64,000 nt of DNA, from positions 6,756,501 through 6,820,500 of the forward strand of contig NC_057768.1 in NCBI RefSeq assembly GCF_010389155.1, in the 5' to 3' direction. The position numbers were made by a program, and so were the translations under genes. The notes beneath the pieces are model-generated. The model did no database searches. It saw only the letters and a program-made list of their open reading frames with translations, and was not told the origin of the DNA. Source of the DNA: Erigeron canadensis. Its lineage: Eukaryota; Streptophyta; Magnoliopsida; Asterales; Asteraceae. Shown here piece by piece: positions 1-11,514 of this stretch (positions are counted from its first letter, which is position 1; the number at the start of each line of letters is the position of its first letter).

Positions 1-2756
1 TCTACAAGGTAAGATGTCGAGTCGATCGATTACTCTGACTACTTCCCGACCTGGCCACTTTGACCCCCGAGTACTCACCGCATACACCCGAGTACTCCCA
101 ACTCGCTTGTCGACCGGCCTGGGAGCGATTAGCGACTTCCGCAACCTTTATTTTTGTAGTTTAAAAAAAGGTATGTGAGGGGTTTTTTCACTCAACTTAT
201 GTGCCTAACAGCCTCACATTTCAAGGTCTCGAGTTCGAGCCTTGGTAAGTTCTCCTCGACGGTATTTTCCAATAAAGGAGGTGGTATGGTGAAAAAGGCT
301 ATTTAAGAGTAACACCCCACCGTTGGCGAAAACATGAGGTGTCATGAAAAGTACATCACAACATGGAATTACATAGATACTGCTAAATGAAATAGAATAG
401 AATAAATATATTCCCAAAAACATGAGTTCAAAGTCATAACAGTGCTAAAATAGCTTATTACAACCAAGTCCATAAAGAAATAATCCAAGGCATGTAGCCT
501 TAAAGTCTGAAAATAATTAATGGAGCACTGATCTCCGAAGTCCAAGCCTAGCATAGCAGTCTTTATCCCTGATTAGTTTCAGTACTTGAAAAGTATACCT
601 AAATGTGTCAACACAAAGGTTGGTGAGTTCGTAGGTTTTAGTCAAAAAGTCTAATCATGAAATAAGTCTTTTGTTGATTCTTTTAAGTCAAACAAATATT
701 TGTTCATTATAAAATCAGCAGAGTTACGCCATATCAAGTCACCAGTCTCAAGTCCCAAAGTCTCAATGTCACAAGTCTCAAAGTCACGAGACCCAAAGTC
801 TCAAAGTCCGGCCTTACGGTACCTGCCTTAGTCCAAGTCTCAAGTCCAAGTCTCAAACTCACACAATAAGCACGTCCAAAGCACAACATACAAACACATA
901 ATCACACACATACAAACAAGATCAGGGCACGACAAATAGCACAAGTAACTCTATACGCACAGGCTCAATATTGAACATAAACAGAAATCGACAAACCTGT
1001 TTAAAAAGCACAAGTATACTTTCCACCCAAAAAACTTGTAAAAAGAGGGGCTACGAAACTCACCTGAAAGCAGCACAATTATAAGTACACTAGATCAACG
1101 AACAAGAACACGAACAGTCAAATACACCTGAAATAAGCTCACTATCTGTCCAAAGGTCCTACATTGTCCACAAGTCACCCAGTAAGTACTTACTTAATTG
1201 CACAAGTCCATGTCCTATACTAGTGTCTTAGAAAATGCCATTATATCTCGTCAACGTCATAATATATAATAGTCTCATTTGTTCTTATAAATTGCCCAAA
1301 AAAAATACTTCTTTTAATAAAATCATATTTTAATATCAATGTCATCAATTACTATTATACCAATGTATAATTTATTTGGTCTGTTCAAGTCCATTGATCT
1401 TTGTATTATATATATATATATATATATATACATATGTTCTTATTAAATTAGTCCTTGTATATATATATGTTCTTACTAAATTAGTCCTTATATATATATA
1501 TATAAATTGTCCATTTTAATTAATCCGTATATATATATATACTTAGGTCTAATGTCCATATTAACTCAGATGTCACGTTTTATTGTTTATATCCCTTCAA
1601 GTCTTCGTATAAAACGTCATTATAAAATAATATATACTAAGTTCGGAATGTCGTATAACTTATATAGTCTTTACCAAGTTTATATATATACATATAGTTA
1701 TATTTAGTCATATGCCCATATTATTAATATTTTGACAACTTTGAATGGATTATAACATGACTCTAATTGACAAAAATTCAAATCTGATTTTGACCAAGAA
1801 AGTCTCAATTTTGACTTTGACAAAAATTCAATTTTTACTAGAAAACCCTAATTTTGACTATTCCAAAATCCTTAATTAATTTTGACCCATTATTTACCAA
1901 ATAACACAAAACCCTAAAAAACCAAAATAGACAAAATATGAATCTGTCCTTTGACCACCGTTGACCGGCGTTGACCGACAGTTCACCGGACCGAAAAATC
2001 AAGATTCCGGTCACTATGATGAACCATAACCAATTGTAAAACCAAAAATTATTAAAACAACTCGGATTTAACTAGAACTAGCCAAAAACAACCCGGAAAT
2101 CACATATAGTCACGGTTTTAGCAAGATTTCAGTTCATATCTACACATACTAACCCAAAATCACAAGATAACACAACCATTCTTACCCACGGTGATAGATC
2201 TCGGATCAAAGTTCTCGGATTTCATGGATTTCGGATCTAACTTTCCGGATTTGAAGGATCTCGGCTCAAACTTCACGGACCTAAAGATCTCGGATATATA
2301 TATACCCATAAATACCTTAACAAACCGAAATATATATGTTTTAGTAACACTTTTGGGATTCAAATCCATATTTTCATAACAAAACCGATTTAAATATACA
2401 TTTTTGTATAAACTTCGGATCTATAGATATATACATACATCATACGATTTATACATATACATAAATAATATTTTCGGATATATATATATATATAAAATAA
2501 TTTACAGATCTAATATATTTATATAATTATTTGGTCGAAAATACGTATATATATATACAATAAAAACGGATTTTAGATGAAGAACAACATAGATCCAACC
2601 AAAACTTGTCAAGATCTAAAAGTTAATGAAGAAATGGATGGTGGATGGTGGCGGGCAGCCGAGAAAGGGAGAGAGAGGGAGAGGGGCGGCTAGGAAGAGA
2701 GGGAGAAGAGAGAGAGGGGTGTTTGTGAGAATGAGAGGAAAATGGGAAGGAGTTTA

Positions 2757-4648
2757 GGTCGCGTTTGGTTCACGGAATGTTTTTCAATGGAATGAAATTT
2801 AATGGAATGGAATGGAATTTGATGGAATGGAATTACATTCAATCAACATGTTTGGTTGGTAAAATGTATTAAGGAATGTTTTGACTTAAATGACATATTT
2901 GCCCTTTCTTTCTATATCTATTTGCCCTTTCTTTCTATATCAACAATAGTATTTATCTTGGAAAAGGATATAGCAGACCTCAAATTGTTTAATCGGAGAC
3001 AGCACATCACTTTCCACTTTATCCTTTCCCCTCAAAGACATCACTTATGACTTTCTCCATTCTTTTTTTTTTCCTTTTCACTTATCGGAGACACACACAC
3101 CACTCCATAAAATTCCAATTTTTCTTTTACAAATTATCAATAATAACATTAATCAGTAGAAACTTAAGGGTACTCCTTTTCGGTTATGGCAGAAGTGGGT
3201 TGTTTTCAGTTGGGTGGGTGTCTAGTAGCGGTGGCTATCTCCGTCTATGTGGGTGACTGTTGTTTCTGGTTGGGTGGGTGGTAGTGAATGTTTTCAGCTG
3301 GGTGGGTGGCGTCGTGGCGGTGGATGTTTCTGACAGGCTTAGGTGGTGGTGGTGGTGCTACTGGTGGATGTTTCCGGCAGGCTTAGGGGGTGGTGAAGGA
3401 CTAGAAGTTGGAGTTGTAGATGTGTAGAAGGTTTGAAGAAGATGATACTTGCAAGTATAATATGGTATTTTTAGCTTCAAGCTTTGATGGAATTAAATTC
3501 CATCACACTTGCTATTAGGTCCAGATTTACTGGACTCACTCCAAACGTAACTACTGGAGCCCTCTGAAGATTTGTCCAGAAATTATGTGAAGACCAGTGA
3601 ACAACTTACTTGTATAGAAATTTGGATTCCACCAGATTTGTTCACTAGACTTCACTCCATTCAAGATCTCTCCACTGAAGAACATTCTCACTAAAGTCGA
3701 AGACTGAAGTCTGAAGAAAGAAGTCTGACAAATAGCGGAGCTCACTAGAAGACTTACCAGATCTCCTGACTGGAGTTCTTGTCAGTGTTCTAGACCTTAC
3801 AAGTCTGAACACTGATTACGAGGAATTGACTTTATGCCTTTACATGCCTTTAACTAGACAAACCATTTGTCTTTTGTTAAAAGCCTTACACGCATGTAAA
3901 GGTGGTTGGTTAATTGGAAGACAAGTCACTATCATGTGACTTTATTCTTTTACTTTAATCAATGTTTTTAAGGAATTAATGTAATTTCCTTAAATGCATG
4001 TAACATATTTGTACGGCAAAAAGAATATTATATTTATTCTTTTTGCCTATAAATACCAAGTCACTTCCTCGTCCAAAACACATACTTTTGCAATTTGGTG
4101 CCTTTGCTCAAATACTCTCGATCTAAACAGTCATACTTCACAACTTTAAGTATTTCGATCAAAGAGTTTATTTAGCAAAGATTAGATCACTTGTATTTCA
4201 TAGGTTGTTTAGATACTTACTTTGTAATATCTTGTTCCGCAACAACCTTGTATTTTATTTAACATCAATAAATAAAATACACTTGAAAATTACATTGTGT
4301 CTCACCATTTACTTATTTATTTATCTTTATATTGCTTAAGTACGTATTACGTTATATATATTCTTGCATTTATATTAATCGTAATACTAGTCCAATCTAG
4401 TGCTTACTTGACATTTAATACTAGTCATCTCTAGTGATTACTTGACTTGTTATTCTACACTTGTGGGTTAAACCATCGAGTGAGGGACTTCACACTTACC
4501 CAAAGAATTAGATTCATATGAATGAGGTAATCTCAACATTCCTTTTGAATTGAATTCCTTACAACATTTGTAACCAAACATGGAATGGAATGGAATTAGA
4601 TTCCAATTCCATCAAATTCCTTCCAAATTCCACGAACCAAACACGCCC
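2757..4648. mobile_element. PIF/Harbinger (Tourist-like) element nested in the LTR
   Basis: The left end (GGTCGCGTTTGGTTC) is an imperfect inverted copy of the right end (GAACCAAACACGCCC). Both ends continue into GGAATG/CATTCC-rich subterminal repeats. The element is flanked by TTA at 2754-2756 and 4649-4651, the 3-bp target duplication expected for PIF/Harbinger. No transposase reading frame is visible, so it is non-autonomous. About 980 bp of the interior is a further insertion (3511-4490). Confidence 0.72.
3511..4490 (+). mobile_element. Fourth-layer insertion of about 1 kb, possibly a solo LTR
   Basis: The 7-bp repeat CACACTT brackets this segment (3504-3510 and 4491-4497). Inside is a promoter-like CCTATAAATACC near 4047 and, about 220 bp later, AATAAATAAAATAC (a poly-A signal), the order expected in an LTR. 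The exact ends are ambiguous by one or two bases, and TG...CA termini do not line up perfectly with a 5-bp duplication. No coding is present. It could instead be another kind of non-autonomous insertion. Confidence 0.45.
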
Positions 4649-5235
4649 TTAAGGTTTTGTTTACTCCCATACCCTAGATTTGACCAAGTTGACCTCCATT
4701 GACCCTCACAAAAAATCGTTTGACTCGACCATTTTATAAAACCCGAGGCTCGTTAATTTATTTTGTCAACATTGGTGAATGTAACTTTTCAATAGCTTTC
4801 TAACGGATATAAACATGTCTATATTTATTTATTAAATCTTTAATTTATTAAATTTTAACTATTCCACTTAATTTGGCATTTCCACAAGACAACTAGTAAT
4901 CCTCTTGTTCTCGAGTCCATGTGCAATTTTTCTAAAGTCTAAATGCTCATAAAGCCCGATAAAACATAAGTCCACTAATTCCATTACTAAAGTCTTAAAT
5001 TCTAATGATGTACACGCCCTCGAAATACATTATCTAGTTATAAAGACGCGTACATGAACGGAAAGAACTAAAGACGGTCAGAAAAGTACATCGGGAAAAT
5101 ATGCTCAGATGGCGGTCGTCACATTAAGTTCCGTTTAGTGCGGGACCATTTCGTTGTGCGATTAGCACACATCATACGCGTCTGAGGTAAAATTCACTTG
5201 TCAAAAAAAAAAACAGCCTCACATTCCCTTCCCCC

Positions 5236-5237
<2 letters not shown>

Positions 5238-5269
<32 letters not shown>

Positions 5270-5270
5270 C

Positions 5271-5312
<42 letters not shown>
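5238..5312. repeat. (TAA)n microsatellite
   Basis: A nearly pure TAA/AAT trinucleotide run, broken by one ATC. It abuts the left end of the large foldback element. Confidence 0.95.
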
Positions 5313-5316
<4 letters not shown>

Positions 5317-5321
5317 TAGTT

Positions 5322-6533
5322 AATTACTGAAATGGTACCTCACGTTTGCGTCATATTACTGGTTTCATGTCTTTCCTTTCGAAATTACGCTGATCATGCC
5401 CAATGTATGCAAATCTTCACTCGGACCATACTGGAGGCTAACGCCGTCAGTTGGTCGTTAAAACCTCCCCCACGTGACTTGTACGTGAGGGGTAAATATG
5501 TAATATCGCGTTTTCTAATTACTGAAATAGTACCTAACGTTTGCATGATATTGCTGGTTTCATACCTATATGTTTCTTAATTACTTAAATGGTACATCAT
5601 GTTTAGTTATTGATTTTTTTATATACTTTTTTAATTTGTTTTATTTTTCTTTTATAAAAATTCTCCAAAACTTGTTATAATTTAATGAAAATAGTCAAAA
5701 TTCACCTATAATTCACTAAAAAATAATACCAAATAGTTATTTCATAACAAAATATAAGTTTTAAAGTTCACGAATAACCAAAAATAGTAATAAAGTATCA
5801 TAAAAATAATTTTAAATCAAAAAAATATCTTTTTTAAAAATTTCGGAAATACCGCAACGGTAATACCAGAAATATCCAGGAATACCAGAAATATCAGCCG
5901 GTATTTACGGGTATTTAAAACATTGCTTTAAGCTTCGTGTCGCAGTAAATACTGACTTGTATTTCTGGTATTACCATTGCGGTATTTCCGGAATTTTTTC
6001 AAAAAAAAAAAATTTCCTCGCAAATTTATTTAAAATTGTTTTATGATACTTTATTGCTATTTTTGGTTATTCGTGAACTTTAAAACTTATATTTTGTTAT
6101 GAAATAGCTATTTGGTATTATTTTTGAGTGGATTATAAGTGTATTCTGACTATTTTCATTAAATTGTAACAAGTTTTGGAGAATTTTTATAAAAGAAAAA
6201 TAAAACAAATTAAAAAAATAAATAAATAAGTTAATAAATTAATAACTAAACATTAGGTACCATTTAAGTAATTAAGAAACATATAGGTATGAAACCAGCA
6301 ATATCGTGCAAACGTTAGGTACCATTTCAGTAATTAGGAAACGCGATATTACATATTTACCCCTCACGTGCAAGTCACGTGGGGAGGTTTTAACGGCCAA
6401 TTGACGGCGTTAACCTCCAGTATGGTCCGAGTGGAGATTTGCATACGTTGGGTATGATTAGCGTAATTTCGAAAGGAAAGGTATGAAACCAGTAATATGG
6501 CGCAAACGTGGGTACCATTTCAGTAATTAACTC

Positions 6534-6535
<2 letters not shown>
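5322..6535. mobile_element. 1.2-kb foldback (long-inverted-repeat) element, MULE-like
   Basis: The left arm starts TTAATTACTGAAATGGTACC and the right arm ends with its inverse. The arms stay complementary through about 600 bp each and meet near 5935. Recognisable mirrored blocks include CACGTGACTTG/CAAGTCACGTG, the GGGGTAAATATGTAATATCGCG tract and the CGGTATTT blocks around the centre. No protein is encoded. The long terminal repeats suggest a Mutator-like or foldback non-autonomous element, but I cannot resolve a target duplication because both flanks are TAA microsatellite. Confidence 0.75.

Positions 6536-6536
<1 letters not shown>

Positions 6537-6618
<82 letters not shown>
6537..6618. 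repeat. (AAT)n-(ATG)n compound microsatellite
   Basis: An AAT run passes into an ATG run of about 14 units. With the run at 5238-5312 it flanks the foldback element on both sides. Confidence 0.95.
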
Positions 6619-6640
6619 AACAAATATACTCATTATAATA

Positions 6641-7276
6641 ATGATATTTAAATTAAGTTTTAAGTAAACTTTAATGAATTCTGTTTGGAAACCTAAAGAA
6701 ACATCAATATCAATGACAATGATTCGCAAGCTTCACCAATATGATAACTGAGTGAGACGATCCAGATTTCAGTTGAACAAATAATGGAAAGATAATGCAA
6801 GAAAACTTAATGACTGAAATATATAATGCTAAGTAGAGTATCAAATATTAATTTATCTATTAGATTTATTTTGAAAATACAAAGTAATTATTCACTGTAT
6901 TATTATTATTATTATTACTATTTATAAAAGTGATTTTATTATTGTTGTTGTTGTTGTTATTATTATTATTATTATTAATTTAAATTAATAACTTTGTTAA
7001 TTCTGTGAATTCATCCAAAATTTATTTCTAATTCTGTGAATTAAAAATGAAACTGACACGTCAGCAGGTTACCAGGTCAAATGTTATTTTTTATGCTAAT
7101 AAACAAAAAATACTTTCTAAAAATAAAGCTTTTAAAGGATATTGTTAATTTCGTGAAATCGAGTAAAGTTCATTTCTATTTTCTGCAGTTATCCCTTAAA
7201 ATTATTACCTAGTTGCCGGGAAAATACGATTCTAATATAATCAAACTCTTATCCGTGGTAATTATTACGTTGTTAC
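6641..7276. other. AT-rich spacer, no gene seen
   Basis: It contains ATT/TTG microsatellite stretches around 6899-6976 and no supported reading frame, RNA gene or element end. Confidence 0.7.
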
Positions 7277-7279
7277 CAT

Positions 7280-8285
7280 CACTACAAGAAAACAATCATT
7301 TAGAGACAAATCTAGCAACTCGCAATTAAAAGTCGCTACTTTGCGACGCAAGTAGAGACTCGTTTATCGACATCCTAGTTGTCATTGTCTCAAATTAAGT
7401 CGAAAGTTGAGTTGCAAAATGTTTCCAGTTTACAAAGTCGCAAGTGTTGTAGCATGTTAAGTCTTTATTCTGCGATGTCATCGAATGTGTAGCTAATGAT
7501 GTCGCTAATACTTTCAACTTTTTGTATTGATTAAGTTCTAAGTCTTAAAAAAAAAAACAATAACAGTTATTTAAATAATAAATAAACACTAATGGTTTCG
7601 TCTGAATAAATAAATAGAGAAAAAGATAGAAAAATATAAGCGTTTTCTCAAGCTTATTTCAAAATTCAAACTGATTTGATAATTTATCAAATTTCTACTT
7701 TAAATATAAAATACAACTATTTCTTATCTCAAAAACTTGAATCATCACAGAACTGGTTGTTTAGTTTAATACTATATTAATATATGATTTTTAGTTTACT
7801 TCTATGTTGAATGGTGTAATGAGTAGCATGTATAATACTTTTAAGTTTGAATACCAAATTCTTCATTTGTATAGTAATTTTAGTTATTTAGCTCTCAGAA
7901 GCTTGAGTTTATTCGGTATTAAGCGAAACTTCATACAGATGACACGGCCCACGGGACATGAAATGTCGCTAAGACAACGACTCAATTAGTGATTTGAATT
8001 GTGACATTCTTACAATTAGCGACACAGTAGCAGCATTTACTAGCACAATCGCTAAAATTAGCGATGCTGGTAGCGATAAAAAGAATGATGCGCTAAATAA
8101 AACTGCGTCAAATTATGCGGTGTCTCTGTATGTGTCCCAATATTTAACGTCTTATTTTATGACGCAAAAATTTGCGACTTTTTCTAGAGACATCTTACCT
8201 GGTGTCGCTAATAGCAACGCTAGCTTAAAATATGTCGCTAAGCAAGACGCTAAACATGTCGCTAAATGACATTTTTCTTGTAGTG
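7280..8285. mobile_element. Non-autonomous CACTA (En/Spm) element
   Basis: It starts CACTACAAGAAAAC and ends TTTTTCTTGTAGTG, the classic CACTA terminal inverted repeat. It is flanked by the 3-bp duplication CAT at 7277-7279 and 8286-8288. Both subterminal regions are dense in short repeats of the type GTCGCTAA / TTAGCGAC, the expected transposase-binding arrays. At 1006 bp with no transposase, it is a deletion derivative. The short frames inside (for example around 7994-8269) are subterminal repeat, not genes. Confidence 0.93.
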
Positions 8286-8309
8286 CATATTTACTACTGA
8301 TAATATACA

Positions 8310-8592
8310 TATTTTTTCTTCCTTTGAAAGGTGTGGTCTAATTGCAACGAATGATCTAGCATACGTACTAGGGTCCATGCTAGAAAGCCGGACATCTCTA
8401 ATACCTAGTAGCAGGTGAAACTCCCAACTGACATAACATTTAATTGGGATATATAAAACCATGCCCCATTTGCAAACCTTTTTCACTGCGAACTTTATTT
8501 TTGAATTAATTGCAATGCCTTTTCTATATCTCAAACTCAAGACCTCCAGTATATAAAATTTGGTGTTCAATCACTGAGCTATATTGGGAAGT
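8310..8592 (-). mobile_element. tRNA-derived SINE (minus strand)
   Basis: On the minus strand a Pol III A box (TAGCTCAGTGATTGAACACC) near 8560-8585 is followed by a B-box-like GGTCTTGAGTTTGAGA about 30 bp further on, then by body sequence. It lies directly beside the CACTA element. I could not fix the tail or a target duplication, so the left limit is approximate. Confidence 0.55.
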
Positions 8593-8599
8593 AATTATT

Positions 8600-9521
8600 A
8601 TCACGAAAGACATGTAACTTCACTAATGGTATAGTTGTTAGGGTTTTGCTAAACAAAGTCGTAAAGGCTTTCGTTAAGGTGCATTAATGGACGTTTAATA
8701 TGAAAATGTATAATTTTTTATGAACATTAAATGAAGCACCAAGAACTTTGTTTAGCATTAAAACTAGATTAAAAGTCGGGATAAGCATGCATTTGTTTCC
8801 CTTGTAAATAAATGTATAAATTATTTAATATTTAATACTTGCTAGTAGGGTTGATATTTGATAATTGGATAATTCATATAAATGCAGAGCATTTAGTCAT
8901 TTATTGTCGGTATAGATCGAGATATGACAAAATAATCATTATGGTATTATCATTAGTCAATAATCAAAAGAAATTAATTACTACTCCATCACAGTTATTT
9001 AATTTAGGAATATATATATATATTTTTAATCCTTTTAGTTAATATATTAAGGCCATATGGATAACTCTGTCGCGACATGGACAATATCGACACAAATATG
9101 AAGAGGCCTTATAAATTATAATTGGATGTGAATGCTAATTTTGTTAATATTACCACACTAATTAATAAAGAAAAGATGATGATATATATAAAAAGGAAAA
9201 TGATATTCGTATCACAAAAGTTGATAAATCAATCACTGTTATGTATTTCATACTTGTACAATATGCTGTGATATATGTACAATGTGGTAGATATATGAAA
9301 TTTTGTGGTACAATTATCACTACCCATATAAAAAAGAATGGTCAATTCGAATCGGAGTAGTAGTCTACTTTTAAGCCTATATATATGAGATATCCTCCCC
9401 CTTAGTTTTCGTGTGTTTGGCTAACCCATCTTCTCATCTCACTCACTACCTGCAGTAAACAATATATATTTCCCACCATATATTATAACAAAATCTTTTA
9501 CGTACGTGGTTTGTAAGATCG
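8600..9521 (+). promoter_or_regulatory. Upstream region of the transporter gene
   Basis: This is AT-rich non-coding sequence. A TATA-like CCTATATATATGAG around 9376 is followed by a pyrimidine-rich stretch (ATCTTCTCATCTCACTCACT) typical of a plant 5' leader, about 80 bp before the start codon. The TATA assignment is inferred from position only. Confidence 0.35.
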
Positions 9522-11514
9522 ATGGAAGAAGGAAAAGGAATAGAAGATGGAAAGATAAATAAGTTTTCGTGCGCTTGTGCCATTGTTGCTTCTATGATAT
9601 CTATCATCTTTGGTTATGGTACGTACTACTTTTATTAATTAATTAATTAATTATCTATCTCCTTAATAATTACTTCGATTCTACATAATCTACGTGTATA
9701 TTATCGATCTCATGCATTTGTATATTGTATCTTAATCTCTTTGAGGCTTGTCTCATATTAGTGGTTTCTCGATAGCAAGGTTGGAAAATTGTTACCGGAA
9801 AATAAATACGGAGTATATATAATCAAATAAATAAGGAATGATGTTAATTTATATTTTGTACTTTTATAATATGTATATATCTTATATTTTTGGAACTGTG
9901 TATATATAGTGTTTAAGCTAGCGTCTACGTTTTGGTTTTAAAAAAAGTTAGCGGCCAACTAGTTGAATGTTCCATGTAAAAAATAACACGTACTATATAT
10001 ATGAGTTGTTTGTATATTTAACAAAATTAATTTAATGTCTTTGTAGGCCATTCTTTTGTAACAATGAGTGTGTGATTAATTTCTTTGTGTTTGTTCATTC
10101 AGAAACGGGCGTTATGAGCGGAGCCATGATCTTTATCAAAGATGATCTCAAAATCAACGACACACAAATCCAAGTCCTAGCCGGAATCATCAACTTTTGT
10201 GCTCTAATAGGCGCTCTATGCGCCGGTAGAACCGCCGATTACATAGGTCGTCGCTACACCATAAGCCTAGCCTCCACCATCTTCCTTTGTGGATCCTTAC
10301 TAATGGGCTTTGCACCAAACTATGCAGTCTTATTGACGGGCCGATGTGTAGCCGGTATTGGAGTAGGATTTGCACTTGTTATTGCTCCGGTTTACTCAGC
10401 CGAGATTTCAGCTACTAGTACTAGGGGAATCCTAGCTTCATTACCCGAAATTGGGATTAGTTTGGGTATTTTATCAGGATATATATCAAACTACTTTTGT
10501 GGAAAACTAGCTTTGAACATTGGTTGGAGGGTAATGTTCATAATTGCCACCATTCCTTCTATAGCATTAGCTTTAGGCATTTTAAAAATGCCAGAATCCC
10601 CAAGATGGCTCGTCATGCGGGGCCATCTTAGGGATGCAAAACAGGTTTTGTTAGAAGTGTCACACACTAAAGAAGAAGCTCAATCCCGACTCCAAGACAT
10701 CAAACTAGCAGCCGGGATAGACCTTAATTGTAATGATGATCATGTCACACTCAAGCAACAAACACGTGGCAAAGGTGTATGGAAAGAGTTACTCCTAAGA
10801 CCAACTCCACCGGTCCGATGGATGCTACTAGCTGCCATTGGTATTCATTTTTTCGAGCATGCAACTGGGATCGAAGCTGTAATTTTGTATAGCCCACGGA
10901 TCTTCAAGAAAGCCGGTGTTAAATCTAAGGACAAGCTCTTGTTAGCTACAATAGGAGTCGGGGTCACGAAAACCATTTTCATAACCATATCCACTTTCTT
11001 TATTGATAAAGCTGGAAGGCGAAAACTTCTATTGACGAGTGTTGGAGGAATGATAGTTGCCCTACTAGGACTAGGAATGGCTTTAACCATTGTGAACCAA
11101 GCTCATGACCAAAAGGTAGTTTGGGCACTTTGGTTAAGTATAGCTACATGTTATTTATATGTCATGTTTTTCTCACTTGGGCTTGCACCAGTAACATGGG
11201 TTTATAGCTCTGAAATATTTCCTTTAAAGTTAAGAGCACAAGGAGCAGGTATTGGGGTGGCTGTAAATAGGGCTACTAATGCAACTGTGTCAATGACATT
11301 TCTGTCGATGAGCAACGCAATTACTATCGGCGGGGCGTTTTTCTTGTTTGCTGGCATGTCTGTTTTGGCTTGGATCTTCTTCTTCTTTTTCTTGCCCGAG
11401 ACTAAAGGGAAGTCACTTGAAGAGATGGAGCAGGTTTTCACAAGAGGAAAAAAATCAGGAAATGTAGATATTGAATTGCAGACTGAAAACCATGTTAGCA
11501 GACTGACAATATAA
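9522..11514 (+). CDS. Polyol/monosaccharide transporter (PLT-type, MFS sugar porter)
   Basis: There are two exons, 9522-9618 and 10103-11514, joined in phase 1 across a GT-AG intron to give 502 residues, a normal length for plant polyol transporters. Exon 1 supplies the charged N-terminus and most of helix 1; the join rebuilds GYETGVMSGA, the helix-1 signature. Other sugar-porter marks follow in order: DYIGRRYTIS after helix 2, PESPRWLVMRG at the end of the first six helices, DKAGRRKLLL, YSSEIFPL and the C-terminal PETKGKSLEEME. The family co-transports linear polyols or hexoses with protons, usually at the plasma membrane; the substrate here cannot be read. The helix-7 site that is QQ in many sugar porters is EH (HFFEHATGIE). 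I recall this in one subgroup of plant PLTs, so it is probably a subgroup feature. The gene appears intact. Confidence 0.93.
9619..10102 (+). other. Intron of the transporter gene
   Basis: It runs from GTACGT to a TTCATTCAG acceptor, is AT-rich and contains no recognised element. Confidence 0.9.

Larger units (their letters stand above)
308..5123 (-). mobile_element. Solo LTR of a Ty3/Gypsy-like retrotransposon (minus strand), enlarged by nested insertions
   Basis: Read on the minus strand it starts TGTGACGACCGCC and ends GGGGTGTTACT. It is flanked by the 5-bp target duplication TTAAG (303-307 and 5124-5128). Its 3' part matches, in opposite orientation, the solo LTR at 23877-26465, including the final block that ends in GGTGGGGTGTTA and a block around TACCGTAAGGCCGG. 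No gag or pol coding is visible, so it reads as a solo LTR. The last base of the expected TGTTACA terminus is changed. About 1.9 kb of its length (2757-4648) is a later insertion. The middle (about 1980-2600) carries repeated CGGATCT-type motifs and TA-rich tracts not shared with the other copy. The Gypsy/chromovirus assignment is inferred from LTR termini and size only. Confidence 0.7.
207..5225 (+). mobile_element. 5'-truncated SINE, split in two by an LTR insertion
   Basis: A 14-bp direct repeat (AACAGCCTCACATT) lies at 207-220 and again at 5212-5225. Between the copies, 221-307 begins with a tRNA-like B box (GAGTTCGAGCC near 231) and 5129-5213 ends in an A-run. A second copy of the same family at 56094-56292 matches both halves (B box, then a GTCTGA-containing 3' end before poly-A). 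The A box is missing here, so the insertion looks 5'-truncated. The two halves were separated when the LTR element at 308-5123 inserted. The family assignment is inference; the repeats and halves are seen directly. Confidence 0.72.

Noticed and set aside
5238..6618. Possible CRISPR-like or satellite array
   Set aside because: The repeats are microsatellites flanking a foldback element; there is no unit-spacer structure and the sequence is a plant genome.
6390..6729. Poly-Ser/Ile/Leu open frames on the minus strand
   Set aside because: They are translated trinucleotide microsatellite.
7994..8269. 91-residue open frame
   Set aside because: It lies in the CACTA subterminal repeat array; its text is translated GTCGCTAA repeats.
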